Shown piece after piece: positions 26,423 through 36,162 of a stretch of DNA of 64,000 nucleotides. The stretch covers positions 1 through 64,000 of the forward strand of contig NZ_JALKBZ010000004.1 of the NCBI RefSeq assembly GCF_023227765.1, read 5' to 3'. Each line of letters begins with the position of its first letter. The first letter of the stretch is position 1. The notes beneath the pieces are model-generated. The model was not told the DNA's origin. It saw only the letters and a program-made list of their open reading frames with translations, and made no database searches. This DNA comes from Fuchsiella alkaliacetigena. Lineage in GTDB: Bacteria > Bacillota > Halanaerobiia > Halobacteroidales > Acetohalobiaceae. Made by a program: the position numbers and the translations under genes.

Positions 26423-26780
26423 TGAAGAAAAACGAAGGGTTTTGGATATGTTATCTGCTGGAAAGATAGATGTATCTGAGGCAGAAAAGCTATTAAGTGC
26501 TTTAGAAGAAGAAGTGGAAGTAGAGAAGCAGTTCAAAGGAGAAGCTAAGCATTTGCGGATTAAGGTTGATGAAGAGGGAGAGAATAAAGTAAATATAAAT
26601 ATTCCTCTCTCTATAGCTAAGGTAGTTATGAACTTTATCTCTGATTCAGTTAAAAAGAAGCTGAGAGAGAAGAATATAGATTTAGATGAAGTGATTCAGC
26701 AGATTGAAAATGCTGAAACTACTCAGAAGATTGTTGAAGTCCAGGATGATGGGGATAAAGTAGAGATCTATTTAGAATAA
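26415..26780 (+). CDS. SHOCT-like domain protein
   Basis: The 121-residue protein starts with EEKRRVLDMLSAGKIDVSEAEKLLSAL, the short helical motif found at the N-terminus of YvlB/LiaX-type and SHOCT-like proteins, then a stretch rich in beta-type residues (HLRIKVDEEGENKVNINIPL) and a charged helical end. It has no membrane segment. It is translationally coupled to the GGDEF/HD-GYP gene by overlap. Its function is unknown; similar proteins accompany envelope-stress regulators. Confidence 0.7.
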   Translation: MVSEEKRRVLDMLSAGKIDVSEAEKLLSALEEEVEVEKQFKGEAKHLRIKVDEEGENKVNINIPLSIAKVVMNFISDSVKKKLREKNIDLDEVIQQIENAETTQKIVEVQDDGDKVEIYLE

Positions 26781-26793
26781 ATAGTTACTTTTT

Positions 26794-27096
26794 TCAAATG
26801 ATTAATTCCCATAATAGAACTGCTCCAATAGCGCTGCTAACTACTAAAAATAACTTTACATTATAATAAGCTAGTATAACGGCAATACTCCCGCCGAATA
26901 TAGCCGACTCTATGCTTTCGGTGGAGAATAAAATTTCTGGAAAGAGTAGGGCACTGAGAGCTGTATAGGGAATAAAGCTTAGAAAACGTTTCCAGAAAGA
27001 TGGTAGTTCAATACTAGAAAATAGGAGCATAGGTAGTAAACGGGGCAGGTAGGTTACTAAGGCCATACCGATTATTAAAAAGATTAGTCTATTCAT
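26794..27096 (-). CDS. azlD: Branched-chain amino acid exporter small subunit, AzlD family
   Basis: The 100-residue protein has three to four membrane segments and the AzlD pattern TYLPRLLPMLLF near the start with FIPYTALSALLFPEI in the middle. AzlD pairs with AzlC to export branched-chain amino acids. Its start overlaps the last eight bases of azlC, a coupled arrangement, with GAGGAGG inside the azlC end. Confidence 0.9.
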   Translation of the reverse strand: MNRLIFLIIGMALVTYLPRLLPMLLFSSIELPSFWKRFLSFIPYTALSALLFPEILFSTESIESAIFGGSIAVILAYYNVKLFLVVSSAIGAVLLWELII

Positions 27097-27805
27097 TGCT
27101 GCTTACCTCCTCAGTAAATATTAAAGCGCCAATAGTAGAGGCTAGAACTGTAGTTATAATAATCTGCCAGCCTTGAGATATCGTTGCTAGGCTGGAGGTG
27201 CCCCAATATAAAAGTGAACTAATTGCTATAGCTAGAGCTGAGATAATTAGTACTTGTCGAGACTCCTTGAGACTAGGTAATAATAAGCCGATAAACATTG
27301 CGTAGAGAGCAATACCCATACTGGCCTGGATTATTTTCGGGAGACTACTGCCGATATAGACTCCGATGGCTGTACCTGTTATCCACGCTGTGTAGGCGAT
27401 TATATTTACTCCTAAAATAAAAGCAGTGCTCAGACTTGTTTTAGGACTGAGAGAGATTAAAGAAAAAGTTTCATCAGTAATTCCAAAAGCCAACAGAGGT
27501 AGCCACTTTTTAGGGACTTTATTTTTGATCTTTTGGGCTATGGAAGCCGTCATTAAAAGATGTCTCAGGTTAACTATAAAAGTAGTTACTACTATTTGCC
27601 AATAAGCTGTACTTAAACTTAATAGATTAATAGCAATAAACTGACTAGCTCCTGCAAAAACCAGCAAGGACATTAATATGCTTATCTGATTAGGAACTCC
27701 CTTTGAGTTTGCTATTAAACCGAAGGTGATAGCTATAGGTAGGTATCCTAGAGCAATAGAACTCCCCTTTTTTAATCCTGATAAAAAATCTTTTCTAAAT
27801 TCCAT
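27089..27805 (-). CDS. azlC: Branched-chain amino acid exporter large subunit, AzlC family
   Basis: The 238-residue membrane protein has about six to seven segments. Family features are SIALGYLPIAITFGLIANSKG near the start, FAGASQFIAINLL, and VNLRHLLMTASIAQK. The ATG at 27805 is chosen over a frame start at 27832 because AAAGGAG precedes it. It lies back to back with an aminotransferase gene (118 bases between the starts), so amino acid export and metabolism may be controlled together. Confidence 0.92.
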   Translation of the reverse strand: MEFRKDFLSGLKKGSSIALGYLPIAITFGLIANSKGVPNQISILMSLLVFAGASQFIAINLLSLSTAYWQIVVTTFIVNLRHLLMTASIAQKIKNKVPKKWLPLLAFGITDETFSLISLSPKTSLSTAFILGVNIIAYTAWITGTAIGVYIGSSLPKIIQASMGIALYAMFIGLLLPSLKESRQVLIISALAIAISSLLYWGTSSLATISQGWQIIITTVLASTIGALIFTEEVSSNE

Positions 27806-27922
27806 TGACTCAACTCCTTTCAAAATGTACAATATAATAAATGTATGTTATATGGTTTATGTTTTAGATTATATAATAATCTATTATAGTATACAAGGCT
27901 AATTATAAAGGAGTGGGAATTG

Positions 27923-29104
27923 ATGGATGGCTTATTTTCTAATCGAGTTGTAGATGTGCAAAAATCTTTTATCAGGGAGATACTAAAGGTTTCTTTGGAT
28001 CCTGAGATAATTTCTTTTGCGGGAGGATTACCAAATAAAGAACTTTTTCCAGTAACAGAGCTTAAGGAAGCCAGTAATTCTGTTTTAGATGTTGCTGGGG
28101 AAGAGGTATTACAGTATAGTAATTCCGAAGGGTATCTTCCCTTAAGAGAGTTTATTGCCCAAAGGTATCGAGAACAACGAGGAATTGAGGTTTCGGCGGA
28201 GGAGGTTTTGATTACTAGTGGTTCACAACAGGCTTTGGATTTATTAGGTAAAATCTTTTTAGATGTGGGTGATGAGGTGATAATGGAGGAACCGGGTTAT
28301 TTAGGAGCTATTCAAGCCTTTTCAGTATATAGCCCTAGCTTTAAAACTGTGTCTTTATTAAATGAAGGTTTGGACCTTGATGATTTAGAGTCGGTTTTAG
28401 ATAATAATCAGGCCAAACTATTATATGGAGTGCCTAATTTTCAAAATCCTTCCGGGATTTCTTATTCTGACTCTAATCGTAAGCAGGTAGCCCAACTTAT
28501 AAAAGATAATAATGTTTATTTCATAGAAGATGATCCTTACTATGAGCTTAGATATGAGGGAGAGGACTTAGTATCTTTTAAAAGTTTAATTCCAGAGCAG
28601 GCTATTCTTTTAGGTTCTTTTTCTAAAACTATTGCTCCTTCTTTTAGAGTGGGATGGGTTATAGCTCCAGAGGTGGTTATGGAAAAATTGGTGATCGCTA
28701 AGCAGGCTTCGGACTTGCATACTAATTATATTAGTCAAAGAATTTTATATCAGTATTTGCTTGATAATGACCTTGATGAACATATTGCTAAGATTAAAAG
28801 TAATTATAACAGTCATCGTCGGGAGATGTTGGCTAGTATTGATAAATATTTTCCGAAGGAGGTTTCATGTGCAGAGTCTGCCGGGGGGATGTTTTTATGG
28901 ATTACTTTACCTGCTCACCTTAAAGCAATGGACTTATTTGAATTAGCAATTGAAAAGAAGGTAGCCTTTGTACCCGGTGATCCCTTTTATATAAATGAAG
29001 AGGCTGTAAATACTTTAAGGCTGAATTATTCTTGTGTTGATAAAGCCGAGATTAAAACCGGTATTAAAAGATTAGGAGCAGCAATGAAAGAGATCATCAC
29101 TTAA
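27923..29104 (+). CDS. PLP-dependent aminotransferase, class I/II (2-aminoadipate or aromatic type)
   Basis: This 393-residue enzyme matches the LysN/MocR-like aminotransferase family. Visible landmarks are ISFAGGLPNKELFP, the cofactor-binding region TSGSQQALDLLGK, NFQNPSGISYS, DDPYYELRYEG, and the PLP lysine in LGSFSKTIAPSFRVGW. Typical substrates are 2-aminoadipate, branched or aromatic amino acids; which one is not decidable here. It stands opposite azlCD, suggesting a link to branched-chain amino acids. ATG 27923 follows AAAGGAGTGGG. It lacks the GntR DNA-binding domain of true MocR regulators. Confidence 0.88.
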   Translation: MDGLFSNRVVDVQKSFIREILKVSLDPEIISFAGGLPNKELFPVTELKEASNSVLDVAGEEVLQYSNSEGYLPLREFIAQRYREQRGIEVSAEEVLITSGSQQALDLLGKIFLDVGDEVIMEEPGYLGAIQAFSVYSPSFKTVSLLNEGLDLDDLESVLDNNQAKLLYGVPNFQNPSGISYSDSNRKQVAQLIKDNNVYFIEDDPYYELRYEGEDLVSFKSLIPEQAILLGSFSKTIAPSFRVGWVIAPEVVMEKLVIAKQASDLHTNYISQRILYQYLLDNDLDEHIAKIKSNYNSHRREMLASIDKYFPKEVSCAESAGGMFLWITLPAHLKAMDLFELAIEKKVAFVPGDPFYINEEAVNTLRLNYSCVDKAEIKTGIKRLGAAMKEIIT

Positions 29105-29227
29105 AGAAACTCAACAAAGCAGTTGAATCATTTAAGAAAGTTTCGTTTAAATTTCGGTAGTCTGTGTTATAATAAGTAGTAGAAATGGGATTATTTTTAA
29201 TTTAGACCCAAGGGGGTTAAAAGCTAA

Positions 29228-29587
29228 ATGGAAGCTGTAAAGGATGAGTTTACACCTTATTTAGGAAAGGCCTTACATAGACAAGGAGCCTATCAAAAGA
29301 TTCAAAATCTAGTAGATTTATTATCACAGACCGAAGTTGAAGTGGACTTAATAGATAATACTTCTCGGAGCAAAAGATATGGTCGGCGGCGAAAAATTAA
29401 AGAGACGGAAAATATTGAACAGATTGATTATAGCGGTTATAGGTTAGAACTGGATTTAGCTGATAAAAATAAAAAGCTTAATTTTAGAACAGCTTCTTTA
29501 TTTGTACAAGAACTTGAAGAGGAAATCAAACTGATATTTCCTAATGAAGAGCAGGTTGGTCAGAGGTTAATAGTTAAAATTACTTAG
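29228..29587 (+). CDS. Hypothetical protein, 119 residues
   Basis: I do not recognise this family. The protein is soluble and charged. A basic patch (NTSRSKRYGRRRKIK, about residues 44-58) sits between two helix-like parts, and FRTASLFVQELEEEIKLIF lies near the end. A TG-extended TATAAT box lies about 50 bases upstream of the start and an imperfect hairpin with T-run follows at 29594-29632, so it forms a single-gene unit. Confidence 0.6.
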   Translation: MEAVKDEFTPYLGKALHRQGAYQKIQNLVDLLSQTEVEVDLIDNTSRSKRYGRRRKIKETENIEQIDYSGYRLELDLADKNKKLNFRTASLFVQELEEEIKLIFPNEEQVGQRLIVKIT

Positions 29588-29593
29588 TTTAAA

Positions 29594-29632
29594 GCTAGGG
29601 CTGCTATTTTAGTTTAGCAGTCCTTAGTTTTT
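29594..29632 (+). terminator. Terminator after the 119-residue hypothetical gene
   Basis: CTAGGGCTGCTA pairs with TAGCAGTCCTTAG with one bulge, followed by TTTTTA. Confidence 0.75.
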
Positions 29633-29747
29633 ACTATTAAATTTTTGAATAGATAATGAATAAGGACTGGAAAATAGAGAAAAAATAGCTATGTATAAAG
29701 ATTGTTTTAATAATATTTGGGATTTTATTTGTAAAGGAGTTGATAGG

Positions 29748-30938
29748 ATGCATATAGCTATGTTTACTAATAATTATAAACCTTTTGTAGGTGGAGTGCC
29801 AATTTCTATTGAAAGCTTTGCTAATGAGTTTAGAAAATTAGGGCATCAAGTTACTATTTTTGCTCCCGAGTATAAAAGCGATCTTCAGGATGAACAGGAT
29901 ATTATTCGCATCCCTTCTTTGAAGATGATTAAGTATGGTGATGCTTGTTTGCCTATTCCTTTATCTGGCTTGAGTAATTTAAAGGATGAATTGCTCGATT
30001 TGCAGGTGGATCTTGTTCATTCACACCATCCTTTTTTCTTAGGCAGGGTGGGACAGAAGTTGGCGCATAAACTTAATTTACCTATGGTTTATACCTATCA
30101 TACTCGTTATACAGAGTACTGTTCTCATCTACCGGCGGGGATTGATAAGATCTGTGCTACTACTTTAGAGAAGATAGTTAAGGTCTTTTGTAATGATTCT
30201 GACTTAATATTTACTCCCACTAAAGGAATGACTGACCATTTAATCGAAATGGGGATTAATACTAAAATTGAGGTCATACCGACGGGGATTGATTTCAATA
30301 AGTATTCTAAATTGGAAGAAGAAAATCTGGAACTTCCTTTGCAGTTTGCTGAACAGGTGGAGAATATTTTACTTTTTGTAGGCAGATTAGGTAGCGAAAA
30401 AAATATTGACTTTTTAATTAGTTCTTTAGAGCAGACTTTAAGCTCACGGCCTAGAACTAAGCTGTTGATAGTTGGGGATGGCCCGGAAAGAGAAAGCTTA
30501 GTAGAATTAACGGTAGAGCTAGGTATAGAAGACAAAGTTATTTTTATGGGTAATTTAGAACATGAGCAACTAATTAAACTATATAAGCTGGCCGATTTAT
30601 TTGTTTTTTCATCTTTAGTTGAGACGCAAGGAATAGTAATCTTAGAGGCCTTTGCTGGTCAGACGCCGGTGGTGGCTTTGGAGGGAACTGGAGTTAGGGA
30701 TATTATTACTTCTGGCGAGGATGGATTTTTATTAACTCCTGGTGATAGCTCAGTTTTTAGAGAGCAAGTAGAAAGGTTGTTAGTTAATGATGAATTACGA
30801 GCCAGAATGGGTCAGAATGCTTTGCAGAAGGCTAAAGAATATAATATTTCTAACTTAGCTGAAAAAGTATTGGCTTCTTACCGTCGACTTAAGTTTGAGT
30901 ATCAAGGAAGAGAGAAGGTTAAAACAGCATTGGATTAG
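29748..30938 (+). CDS. Glycosyltransferase family 4 (diacylglycerol glucosyltransferase-like)
   Basis: The 396-residue protein is a GT-B glycosyltransferase. The N-terminal domain has MHIAMFTNNYKPFVGGVPIS and LVHSHHPFFLGRVG; the C-terminal GT4 domain has LFVGRLGSEKNIDFLI, GDGPERESL and the E-x7-E nucleotide-sugar motif around QGIVILEAFAGQTPVVA. The YHTRYTEYC segment is typical of 1,2-diacylglycerol 3-glucosyltransferase-like members, which would make glycolipid anchors such as those used by LTA-type polymers, but this target is inferred. The start at 29748 follows AAAGGAG. Confidence 0.87.
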   Translation: MHIAMFTNNYKPFVGGVPISIESFANEFRKLGHQVTIFAPEYKSDLQDEQDIIRIPSLKMIKYGDACLPIPLSGLSNLKDELLDLQVDLVHSHHPFFLGRVGQKLAHKLNLPMVYTYHTRYTEYCSHLPAGIDKICATTLEKIVKVFCNDSDLIFTPTKGMTDHLIEMGINTKIEVIPTGIDFNKYSKLEEENLELPLQFAEQVENILLFVGRLGSEKNIDFLISSLEQTLSSRPRTKLLIVGDGPERESLVELTVELGIEDKVIFMGNLEHEQLIKLYKLADLFVFSSLVETQGIVILEAFAGQTPVVALEGTGVRDIITSGEDGFLLTPGDSSVFREQVERLLVNDELRARMGQNALQKAKEYNISNLAEKVLASYRRLKFEYQGREKVKTALD

Positions 30939-30948
30939 CAGGAGCTTT

Positions 30949-30977
30949 TTGATATATTTCTTTAAATATGTTAAAAT
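30949..30977 (+). promoter_or_regulatory. Promoter of the TauE/SafE gene
   Basis: TTGATA at 30949-30954 and TAAAAT at 30972-30977 are 17 bases apart with a TG extension. This predicts a leader of about 105 bases that contains the hairpin at 31013-31054. Confidence 0.65.
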
Positions 30978-31012
30978 GATACATAATTAACTTATAAGAT
31001 TAAACTAAATGG

Positions 31013-31060
31013 GTATAGTAGCCTACTCTTTTTTGAGAGCTGGTTTTACTATACTTTTTG
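31013..31060 (+). promoter_or_regulatory. Leader hairpin before the TauE/SafE gene
   Basis: GTATAGTA (31013-31020) pairs exactly with TACTATAC (31047-31054), with a possible inner CTC/GAG stem, and TTTTTGATA follows directly. It could be a weak terminator or attenuator in the leader. It matches no riboswitch class I can name. Confidence 0.45.
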
Positions 31061-31090
31061 ATATGCTAATTAATAAGGGGTTTGATAAAA

Positions 31091-31828
31091 ATGATGCTTT
31101 TGTTTTGTCTTTCGATTTTAATTGGACTATCAATAGGTATGTTGGGAATGGGGGGGATATTTTTAACTCCAGTTTTAATACTAACTCTTGATTTACCTAT
31201 TTCTGTGGCTATGGGAACGGCTTTGATTACTTTTATTGGTACTGGTTTGTTGGGGAGTTATATTTATCATCGTCAAGGAAGTATTAATTGGCCGGCAGCT
31301 TTGCTTTTGGGTTGTGCTAGTATAATAGGAGCTTTATTTGGTTCGCAGTTGAACTTAGCCTTATCCCAAACCTGGTTAGAGATTATTTTGGCTGTATTTT
31401 TAGCAGTAATGGGGATTTTTACAATTTTTAAAGATAGGTTAGTTGCTCAGGGAATGGATTGGCAGCTTGAATTAGAAGGGCGCTTTGGGAAGCTGATATT
31501 TTTTACTTTAGGGATTAGTGTTGGTTTAGCTTCTGGTTTATTGGGAGTAGGCGGGCCCGTCTTATTGGTGCCTATTTTGATCTTTTTAGGCTGGCCGATG
31601 TTAGTAGCAGTGGGAGTTAGCCAAGTTGTTAGTGTTTTTGCAGCTTTGGCGGGGACCGTTGGCTATTTAGTAAACGGTAGAATTGAGCTTTTAGTAGCTG
31701 CATTGGCTTTGACTGGAGAGCTATTAGGGGTATTTAGTGGAGGATATCTAGCTCATCGTTTAGATGGGAAAAAGTTGAAACTGATATTAGGTAGTGCTTT
31801 AGTAGGATTAAGCGTTTATTTTGTTTAG
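31091..31828 (+). CDS. TauE/SafE family permease
   Basis: The 245-residue membrane protein has about seven to eight segments arranged as two similar halves, each starting with a glycine-rich motif: GLSIGMLGMGGIFLTPVLIL and SVGLASGLLGVGGPVLLVPIL. Members export sulfite, sulfonates or related anions; the substrate here is not shown. ATG 31091 fits the AAGGGG site at 31074-31080 better than the TTG at 31082. No sulfur-metabolism gene lies beside it. Confidence 0.87.
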   Translation: MMLLFCLSILIGLSIGMLGMGGIFLTPVLILTLDLPISVAMGTALITFIGTGLLGSYIYHRQGSINWPAALLLGCASIIGALFGSQLNLALSQTWLEIILAVFLAVMGIFTIFKDRLVAQGMDWQLELEGRFGKLIFFTLGISVGLASGLLGVGGPVLLVPILIFLGWPMLVAVGVSQVVSVFAALAGTVGYLVNGRIELLVAALALTGELLGVFSGGYLAHRLDGKKLKLILGSALVGLSVYFV

Positions 31829-31930
31829 AGCTTAGTTGGCTTTTTCTCTCTAAGTAGTAATTATTTTTTATTGTTTAGCTGGATACTTTGTGCTAAACTT
31901 AGGGTAATTATATAGAGAGGAGAAAGTCTA

Positions 31931-33070
31931 ATGCGGAGGTTTATTGTTCCAGCTTTTTTGGCTTTTATTTTGGCTTTTTCGGTAGTCCCTATTCAGGCGC
32001 AAGAGGTTGTGGTAGGTAGTGTTTCTTGGTCTAGTGTTAGTAATAATAGTTCGGCTGCGTCTTATTTGGTGAGAGAGGGGGATACTCTCTGGAAGATTGC
32101 TCAAAACTTTGGGATAGATATTGATAAGTTGAGAGCTGAGAATGGTATTGATAGTGCTGGGGTTATCTATCCTGGACAAAGACTGATAATTGACTATGAT
32201 TCTTCTGAAGATTCTACTGAAGATGATAGTTATATTTATTATGTTATTCAATCAGGAGATATACTGTGGAGTATTGCTCAGCAGCATAATACTACTGTTG
32301 AAGAGTTAGTGGAGCTAAATAGTATTGGTAGTGGTTATGAAATATTTATAGGACAAGAGTTGATGGTGCCTGTAGATGTAGAAGAGGAAGAAGATAATCA
32401 TGAATCTTCTAGATCATGGCGAGATAGCTTTTGGAGATCATGGAGAGATAGATCTTCAAGGTCAAGTGAAGATAAATCTACTAGCATAGTAGATTATTAT
32501 TATGAAGTTCAAGAAAATGATAGAATTTGGAGTATCGCTAATTACTTTGGAGTTAAAATTGCTGATTTAATGGAGGCTAATGAGTTAAATGATGTTAATG
32601 ATTTAAGCGAGGGTGATCTACTGGTAGTTTCTTTAGAGGATTCTACTAAGTATAATAGTTTAAAAAGTACTGTGAAACGACTAAATAATCAGTATCGAGT
32701 TCAAGCTGGAGAGTCTTTAGCGGATATAGCAGCTTATTTTGAAGTGCCTAAGCAGGCTTTGCGGATAATTAATGGCTTAGCTGATGAAGAGGAGTTGCGA
32801 AGTGGACAAAGCTTGTTGATGCCTGTGAATCGGGCCCTATTTAAGGAGCATAAAATTCATACTGTAGCTAAGGATGGGGAGTATATTTTTGATATTGCTT
32901 TTGAAAATGGAGTTAGTATTAGATCTATGTTGAAGGCTAATTACTGGCATGATGCTAATCAAAAATTAGCTACTGGAGCAACTGTCTTGGTTCCTCAGGA
33001 TGAAGATAGCAAAACTAGATGGATAGAGTATCAAGATGGAAGACCTATAAATTCTTGGTTTGGTAGATAG
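31931..33070 (+). CDS. Exported protein with five LysM domains
   Basis: The 379-residue protein has a signal peptide (about residues 1-24, ending near PIQAQE) and five LysM repeats at about 42-86, 98-142, 190-234, 254-298 and 308-353. Each repeat has the GDTLWKIA-like opening and the PGQRLII-like close; the later ones are less typical. A basic Ser/Arg/Trp linker lies between the second and third. LysM domains bind N-acetylglucosamine of peptidoglycan. No catalytic domain is attached, so it is probably a wall-binding structural or scaffold protein. Confidence 0.87.
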   Translation: MRRFIVPAFLAFILAFSVVPIQAQEVVVGSVSWSSVSNNSSAASYLVREGDTLWKIAQNFGIDIDKLRAENGIDSAGVIYPGQRLIIDYDSSEDSTEDDSYIYYVIQSGDILWSIAQQHNTTVEELVELNSIGSGYEIFIGQELMVPVDVEEEEDNHESSRSWRDSFWRSWRDRSSRSSEDKSTSIVDYYYEVQENDRIWSIANYFGVKIADLMEANELNDVNDLSEGDLLVVSLEDSTKYNSLKSTVKRLNNQYRVQAGESLADIAAYFEVPKQALRIINGLADEEELRSGQSLLMPVNRALFKEHKIHTVAKDGEYIFDIAFENGVSIRSMLKANYWHDANQKLATGATVLVPQDEDSKTRWIEYQDGRPINSWFGR

Positions 33071-33079
33071 ATTCTTCAA

Positions 33080-33107
33080 GGGGCAGATTAAATCTGTCCT
33101 TTTTTTA
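33080..33107 (+). terminator. Terminator after the LysM gene
   Basis: GGGCAGAT pairs with ATCTGTCC around a short AT loop, followed by seven T. Confidence 0.88.
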
Positions 33108-33181
33108 AGTAGGCTGTTTTATTTAGACTTAGTCACTTATAACTATCTAGTCAACTTATTCTATATATTATTTCAGCAGAG

Positions 33182-33210
33182 TTGAATTTTTGATTTGAAA
33201 GCTATATAAT
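33182..33210 (+). promoter_or_regulatory. Promoter of nrdJ
   Basis: TTGAAT at 33182-33187 and TATAAT at 33205-33210 are 17 bases apart, about 55 bases before the TTG start. I saw no NrdR-box pair and no cobalamin riboswitch. Confidence 0.72.
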
Positions 33211-33266
33211 ATACTTTACTGTTAGAATTTTATTTAGTTAGTTTTTTAAAAGGGAGGTATAATAAT

Positions 33267-35525
33267 TTGAGTATTGAATTATCGGCAAATGCCGAGAATC
33301 TATTGGAAGATAGGTACTTAAAAAGAAATGAAGAGCGGGAAATTATTGAGACACCAGAAGAGTTATTTGTGAGGGTAGCTGAGAATATTGCCGCTGCTGA
33401 AGAGGATCAGGAAAAAAGAGAACATTATCAGCAGAAATTTTATGAGTTGATGACGGAGTTTAAGTTTCTGCCTAATTCCCCAACCTTGATGAATGCGGGG
33501 ACTGAGTTACAACAGTTAGCAGCCTGTTTTGTACTGCCGGTACCCGATAGCATGGAAGGTATCTTTAGTGCTGTTAAAAATGCAGCCTTGATACATAAGA
33601 GTGGCGGCGGGACAGGCTTTGCTTTTAGTCGCTTAAGACCGAAAAATGATGTAGTGAAGTCTACTGGAGGGATTAGTTCAGGGCCCTTAAGTTTCTTAAA
33701 GGTCTTCAATAGTGCTACTGACACCGTTAAACAGGGTGGAAAACGTAGGGGGGCCAACATGGGAATGTTAAGAGTAGATCACCCTGATATTTTAGACTTT
33801 ATTCACGCTAAAGGAGAGTTGAGTGAAGAAAATCAAGAGCTATATCAAGAGTTTAAGGAAAGCTTGGAAAATACTTATATAGATCCTAAAAAGATTAAGT
33901 ACAAGCTAAAAAGATATAAGCAGAAGCTACTGGATAGACAGTTTTCTAACTTTAATCTATCGGTAGCGGTGACTGAGGAGTTTATGGAAGCGGTTAAGGA
34001 AGATCAAAAATACGAACTGATTAATCCGCGAACTGAGGAAGTAGTGGAAGAGTTAGAGGCTAGAGAGGTCTTTAATTTAATTGTTAAGTATGCTTGGAAG
34101 AATGGCGAGCCGGGGATTATCTTTTTAGATGAAGTTAATCAACATAATCCGGTGCCTAACTTAGGAGAGATTGAAGCTACTAATCCCTGTGGTGAACAAC
34201 CACTTTTACCGAATGAGGCCTGTAATTTAGGCTCTATTAACTTAGCTAAGTTTGTTGAATCGGGAGAAGTAGACTGGAATCAGCTTAAGGATACTGTCAG
34301 GTTAGCGGTTCGCTTTTTGGATAATGTCATAGATATGAACAATTATCCTCTAGCTGAAATTGAAGAACAGGTGATGAAGGCTAGAAAAGTAGGTTTGGGA
34401 GTAATGGGCTTTCACGAGCTGTTGATTAAGTTAGGTATCCCTTATAATAGTCAGGAGGCTGTGGAGATGGCTAAACGGGTGATGAGCTTTATTAATGATA
34501 ATGCTCATCAGTATAGTCAAGAGCTAGCTGAAGAGAAGGGCCCTTTTCTAGCCTGGGAGGAAAGTGATTATGAGGTGCCGCAGCGAAATGCTACCTTAAC
34601 TACTATTGCTCCCACAGGTTCTATTAGCTTTTTGGCTGGCACTAGCGGGGGAATTGAACCCTTCTTCTCCTTTTCTTATACTCATACCGATGGTGAGGGC
34701 AATGTTTCTACCTTTGAGTATGACTTTACCGAAGAGGCTGAAGAAGAGGTGCTGGTAACTACTATGGATATTGCTCCGGGCTGGCATATTAAGATTCAGG
34801 CTGCTTTTCAAGAGCACGTGGATAATGCTGTTTCGAAGACTATTAACTTAGCTAATTCAGCTACTAGAGAGGATGTAGCGCGGGCTTATCTGATGGCCTA
34901 TGAGTTGGGTTGTAAGGGGCTGACAGTTTATCGCGATGGCTCTCGAGAAAGTCAGGTTCTTCAGTCTGATACTGATAGCGAAGGTACGCAAGAGTGGAGT
35001 AATAAGATTCATCCTAAAGAAAGACCTTTACTAGCTAATGGACAGACTGTTAAGTACGATACTGGCTGTGGTAAGATGTACTTGACCATTAATGTAGAGG
35101 ACGATGGGCCTATTGAAACCTTCTTGACTACTGGTTCAGGTGGTGGTTGCAGTGTGATGACTGAAGCTGTTAGTAGGTTAACTAGCATGGCTCTTCGTTC
35201 GGGAATAGATGCTCGGGAGATTATAGATCAGTTGCGCTCTACTAGCACTTGTCCTAGCTTTATGTATCAAAAGGGCAAAGGTAAGAAATTGATTGGTCGC
35301 AGTTGTTCTGACGTAGTAGGTAGGGCCCTCAAGGAAATAATTGAGGCTAATGGATTTAAGGAGCTATCTGTACAAATAACTGAAAATATTAAAGATGAGC
35401 TTAGTATTGACAATCTGGATAATGAAGCATTTGGAAATCCTGATTGTCCAGAATGCGGAGCTGAACTATACTTTGAACAGGGCTGTAGTAACTGTAAAAA
35501 CTGTGGCTATAGCAACTGTGGTTAA
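33267..35525 (+). CDS. nrdJ: Adenosylcobalamin-dependent (class II) ribonucleotide reductase
   Basis: This 752-residue enzyme reduces ribonucleotides to deoxyribonucleotides using B12 to make a thiyl radical, so no oxygen or second subunit is needed. Landmarks: [11 protein letters not shown], a substrate Cys in [25 protein letters not shown], the active-site segment [18 protein letters not shown], and [20 protein letters not shown]. The C-terminus ends in a Cys-rich zinc-ribbon-like tail ([18 protein letters not shown]), which may hold the redox Cys pair. TTG is the start, with AAAGGGAGG before it. Length is normal for NrdJ. Confidence 0.96.
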   Translation: MSIELSANAENLLEDRYLKRNEEREIIETPEELFVRVAENIAAAEEDQEKREHYQQKFYELMTEFKFLPNSPTLMNAGTELQQLAACFVLPVPDSMEGIFSAVKNAALIHKSGGGTGFAFSRLRPKNDVVKSTGGISSGPLSFLKVFNSATDTVKQGGKRRGANMGMLRVDHPDILDFIHAKGELSEENQELYQEFKESLENTYIDPKKIKYKLKRYKQKLLDRQFSNFNLSVAVTEEFMEAVKEDQKYELINPRTEEVVEELEAREVFNLIVKYAWKNGEPGIIFLDEVNQHNPVPNLGEIEATNPCGEQPLLPNEACNLGSINLAKFVESGEVDWNQLKDTVRLAVRFLDNVIDMNNYPLAEIEEQVMKARKVGLGVMGFHELLIKLGIPYNSQEAVEMAKRVMSFINDNAHQYSQELAEEKGPFLAWEESDYEVPQRNATLTTIAPTGSISFLAGTSGGIEPFFSFSYTHTDGEGNVSTFEYDFTEEAEEEVLVTTMDIAPGWHIKIQAAFQEHVDNAVSKTINLANSATREDVARAYLMAYELGCKGLTVYRDGSRESQVLQSDTDSEGTQEWSNKIHPKERPLLANGQTVKYDTGCGKMYLTINVEDDGPIETFLTTGSGGGCSVMTEAVSRLTSMALRSGIDAREIIDQLRSTSTCPSFMYQKGKGKKLIGRSCSDVVGRALKEIIEANGFKELSVQITENIKDELSIDNLDNEAFGNPDCPECGAELYFEQGCSNCKNCGYSNCG

Positions 35526-35567
35526 AAAAAGAGTCCTACTTTATATAAAGTAGGACTCTTTTTTTAT
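35523..35567. terminator. Bidirectional terminator between nrdJ and the YdjM-like gene
   Basis: A long perfect stem (AAAGAGTCCTACTTTAT with its complement) with A-run and T-run on opposite sides serves both convergent genes. Confidence 0.93.
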
Positions 35568-35604
35568 AGATGATAGATTATAAAGGATAGAAGATAGATA
35601 AAAA

Positions 35605-36162
35605 TTAAAAAGGGAGGTATTCAGTGAAATAGCCGTGATTAATCATCAGTACTATTACTAAAGCTAAGGTAATTAAAGAAAAGAATATGTTTTCCTGCCA
35701 ACTACCGGTGGTGATCTTAACTCCAAAGCTGAATCTACGGCTATTAGGAAAAAAGAGAGGGATTCCCGTTGGGTTGAGCATATCTGCTAATAAATGACTG
35801 ATATATCCTAATAATAAGCCGTAATACCAGATTTGGTTTATCCAGCCGAGAGCTAATATTTTATTGATTAGCATGTAAAAAAGAGCTAAGCCAATTAAAC
35901 TGTGGGTTATGCCGCGGTGTTTGATTCCGAATAGTCTGGTAATCCAGTTTAGAGGCTTTAGTTTGCTGGTAATTTTACTATTAGCATGGTCGATATCGGG
36001 GAGTAGGGCCCCGATTAGTACTGCTAGATAGAGAGTTAAAGGTTCGGCCCGATTGAGAACAAAAAGAAAGTCAGAATGGAGTAGTCTATTTAGATTATTG
36101 CTGATTAGAATGATAATTAGAGCAAATAAAATTCCAAAAGTAGAATGTGTACGATAAGACAT
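35605..36162 (-). CDS. YdjM-like membrane-bound metal-dependent hydrolase
   Basis: The 185-residue protein has about four to five membrane segments and the conserved polar motifs of PF04307: MSYRTHSTFG at the start, GALLPDIDHANS, and KHRGITHSLIG, with His and Asp residues placed to bind a metal. LYISHLLADMLNPTGIPLFFP adds the third motif. Members are called metal-dependent hydrolases; their substrate is unknown, and some are SOS-induced. No LexA box is obvious here. The start follows AAGGAGG. Confidence 0.85.
   Translation of the reverse strand: MSYRTHSTFGILFALIIILISNNLNRLLHSDFLFVLNRAEPLTLYLAVLIGALLPDIDHANSKITSKLKPLNWITRLFGIKHRGITHSLIGLALFYMLINKILALGWINQIWYYGLLLGYISHLLADMLNPTGIPLFFPNSRRFSFGVKITTGSWQENIFFSLITLALVIVLMINHGYFTEYLPF

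Noticed and set aside
31009-31191. 60-codon plus-strand frame before the TauE/SafE gene
   Set aside because: It runs through the leader hairpin and out of frame into the permease; there is no ribosome site and the sequence has no protein-like pattern.
33111-33266. Cobalamin riboswitch before the B12-dependent reductase
   Set aside because: The space is short, AT-rich and lacks the B12-box; a plain promoter explains it.
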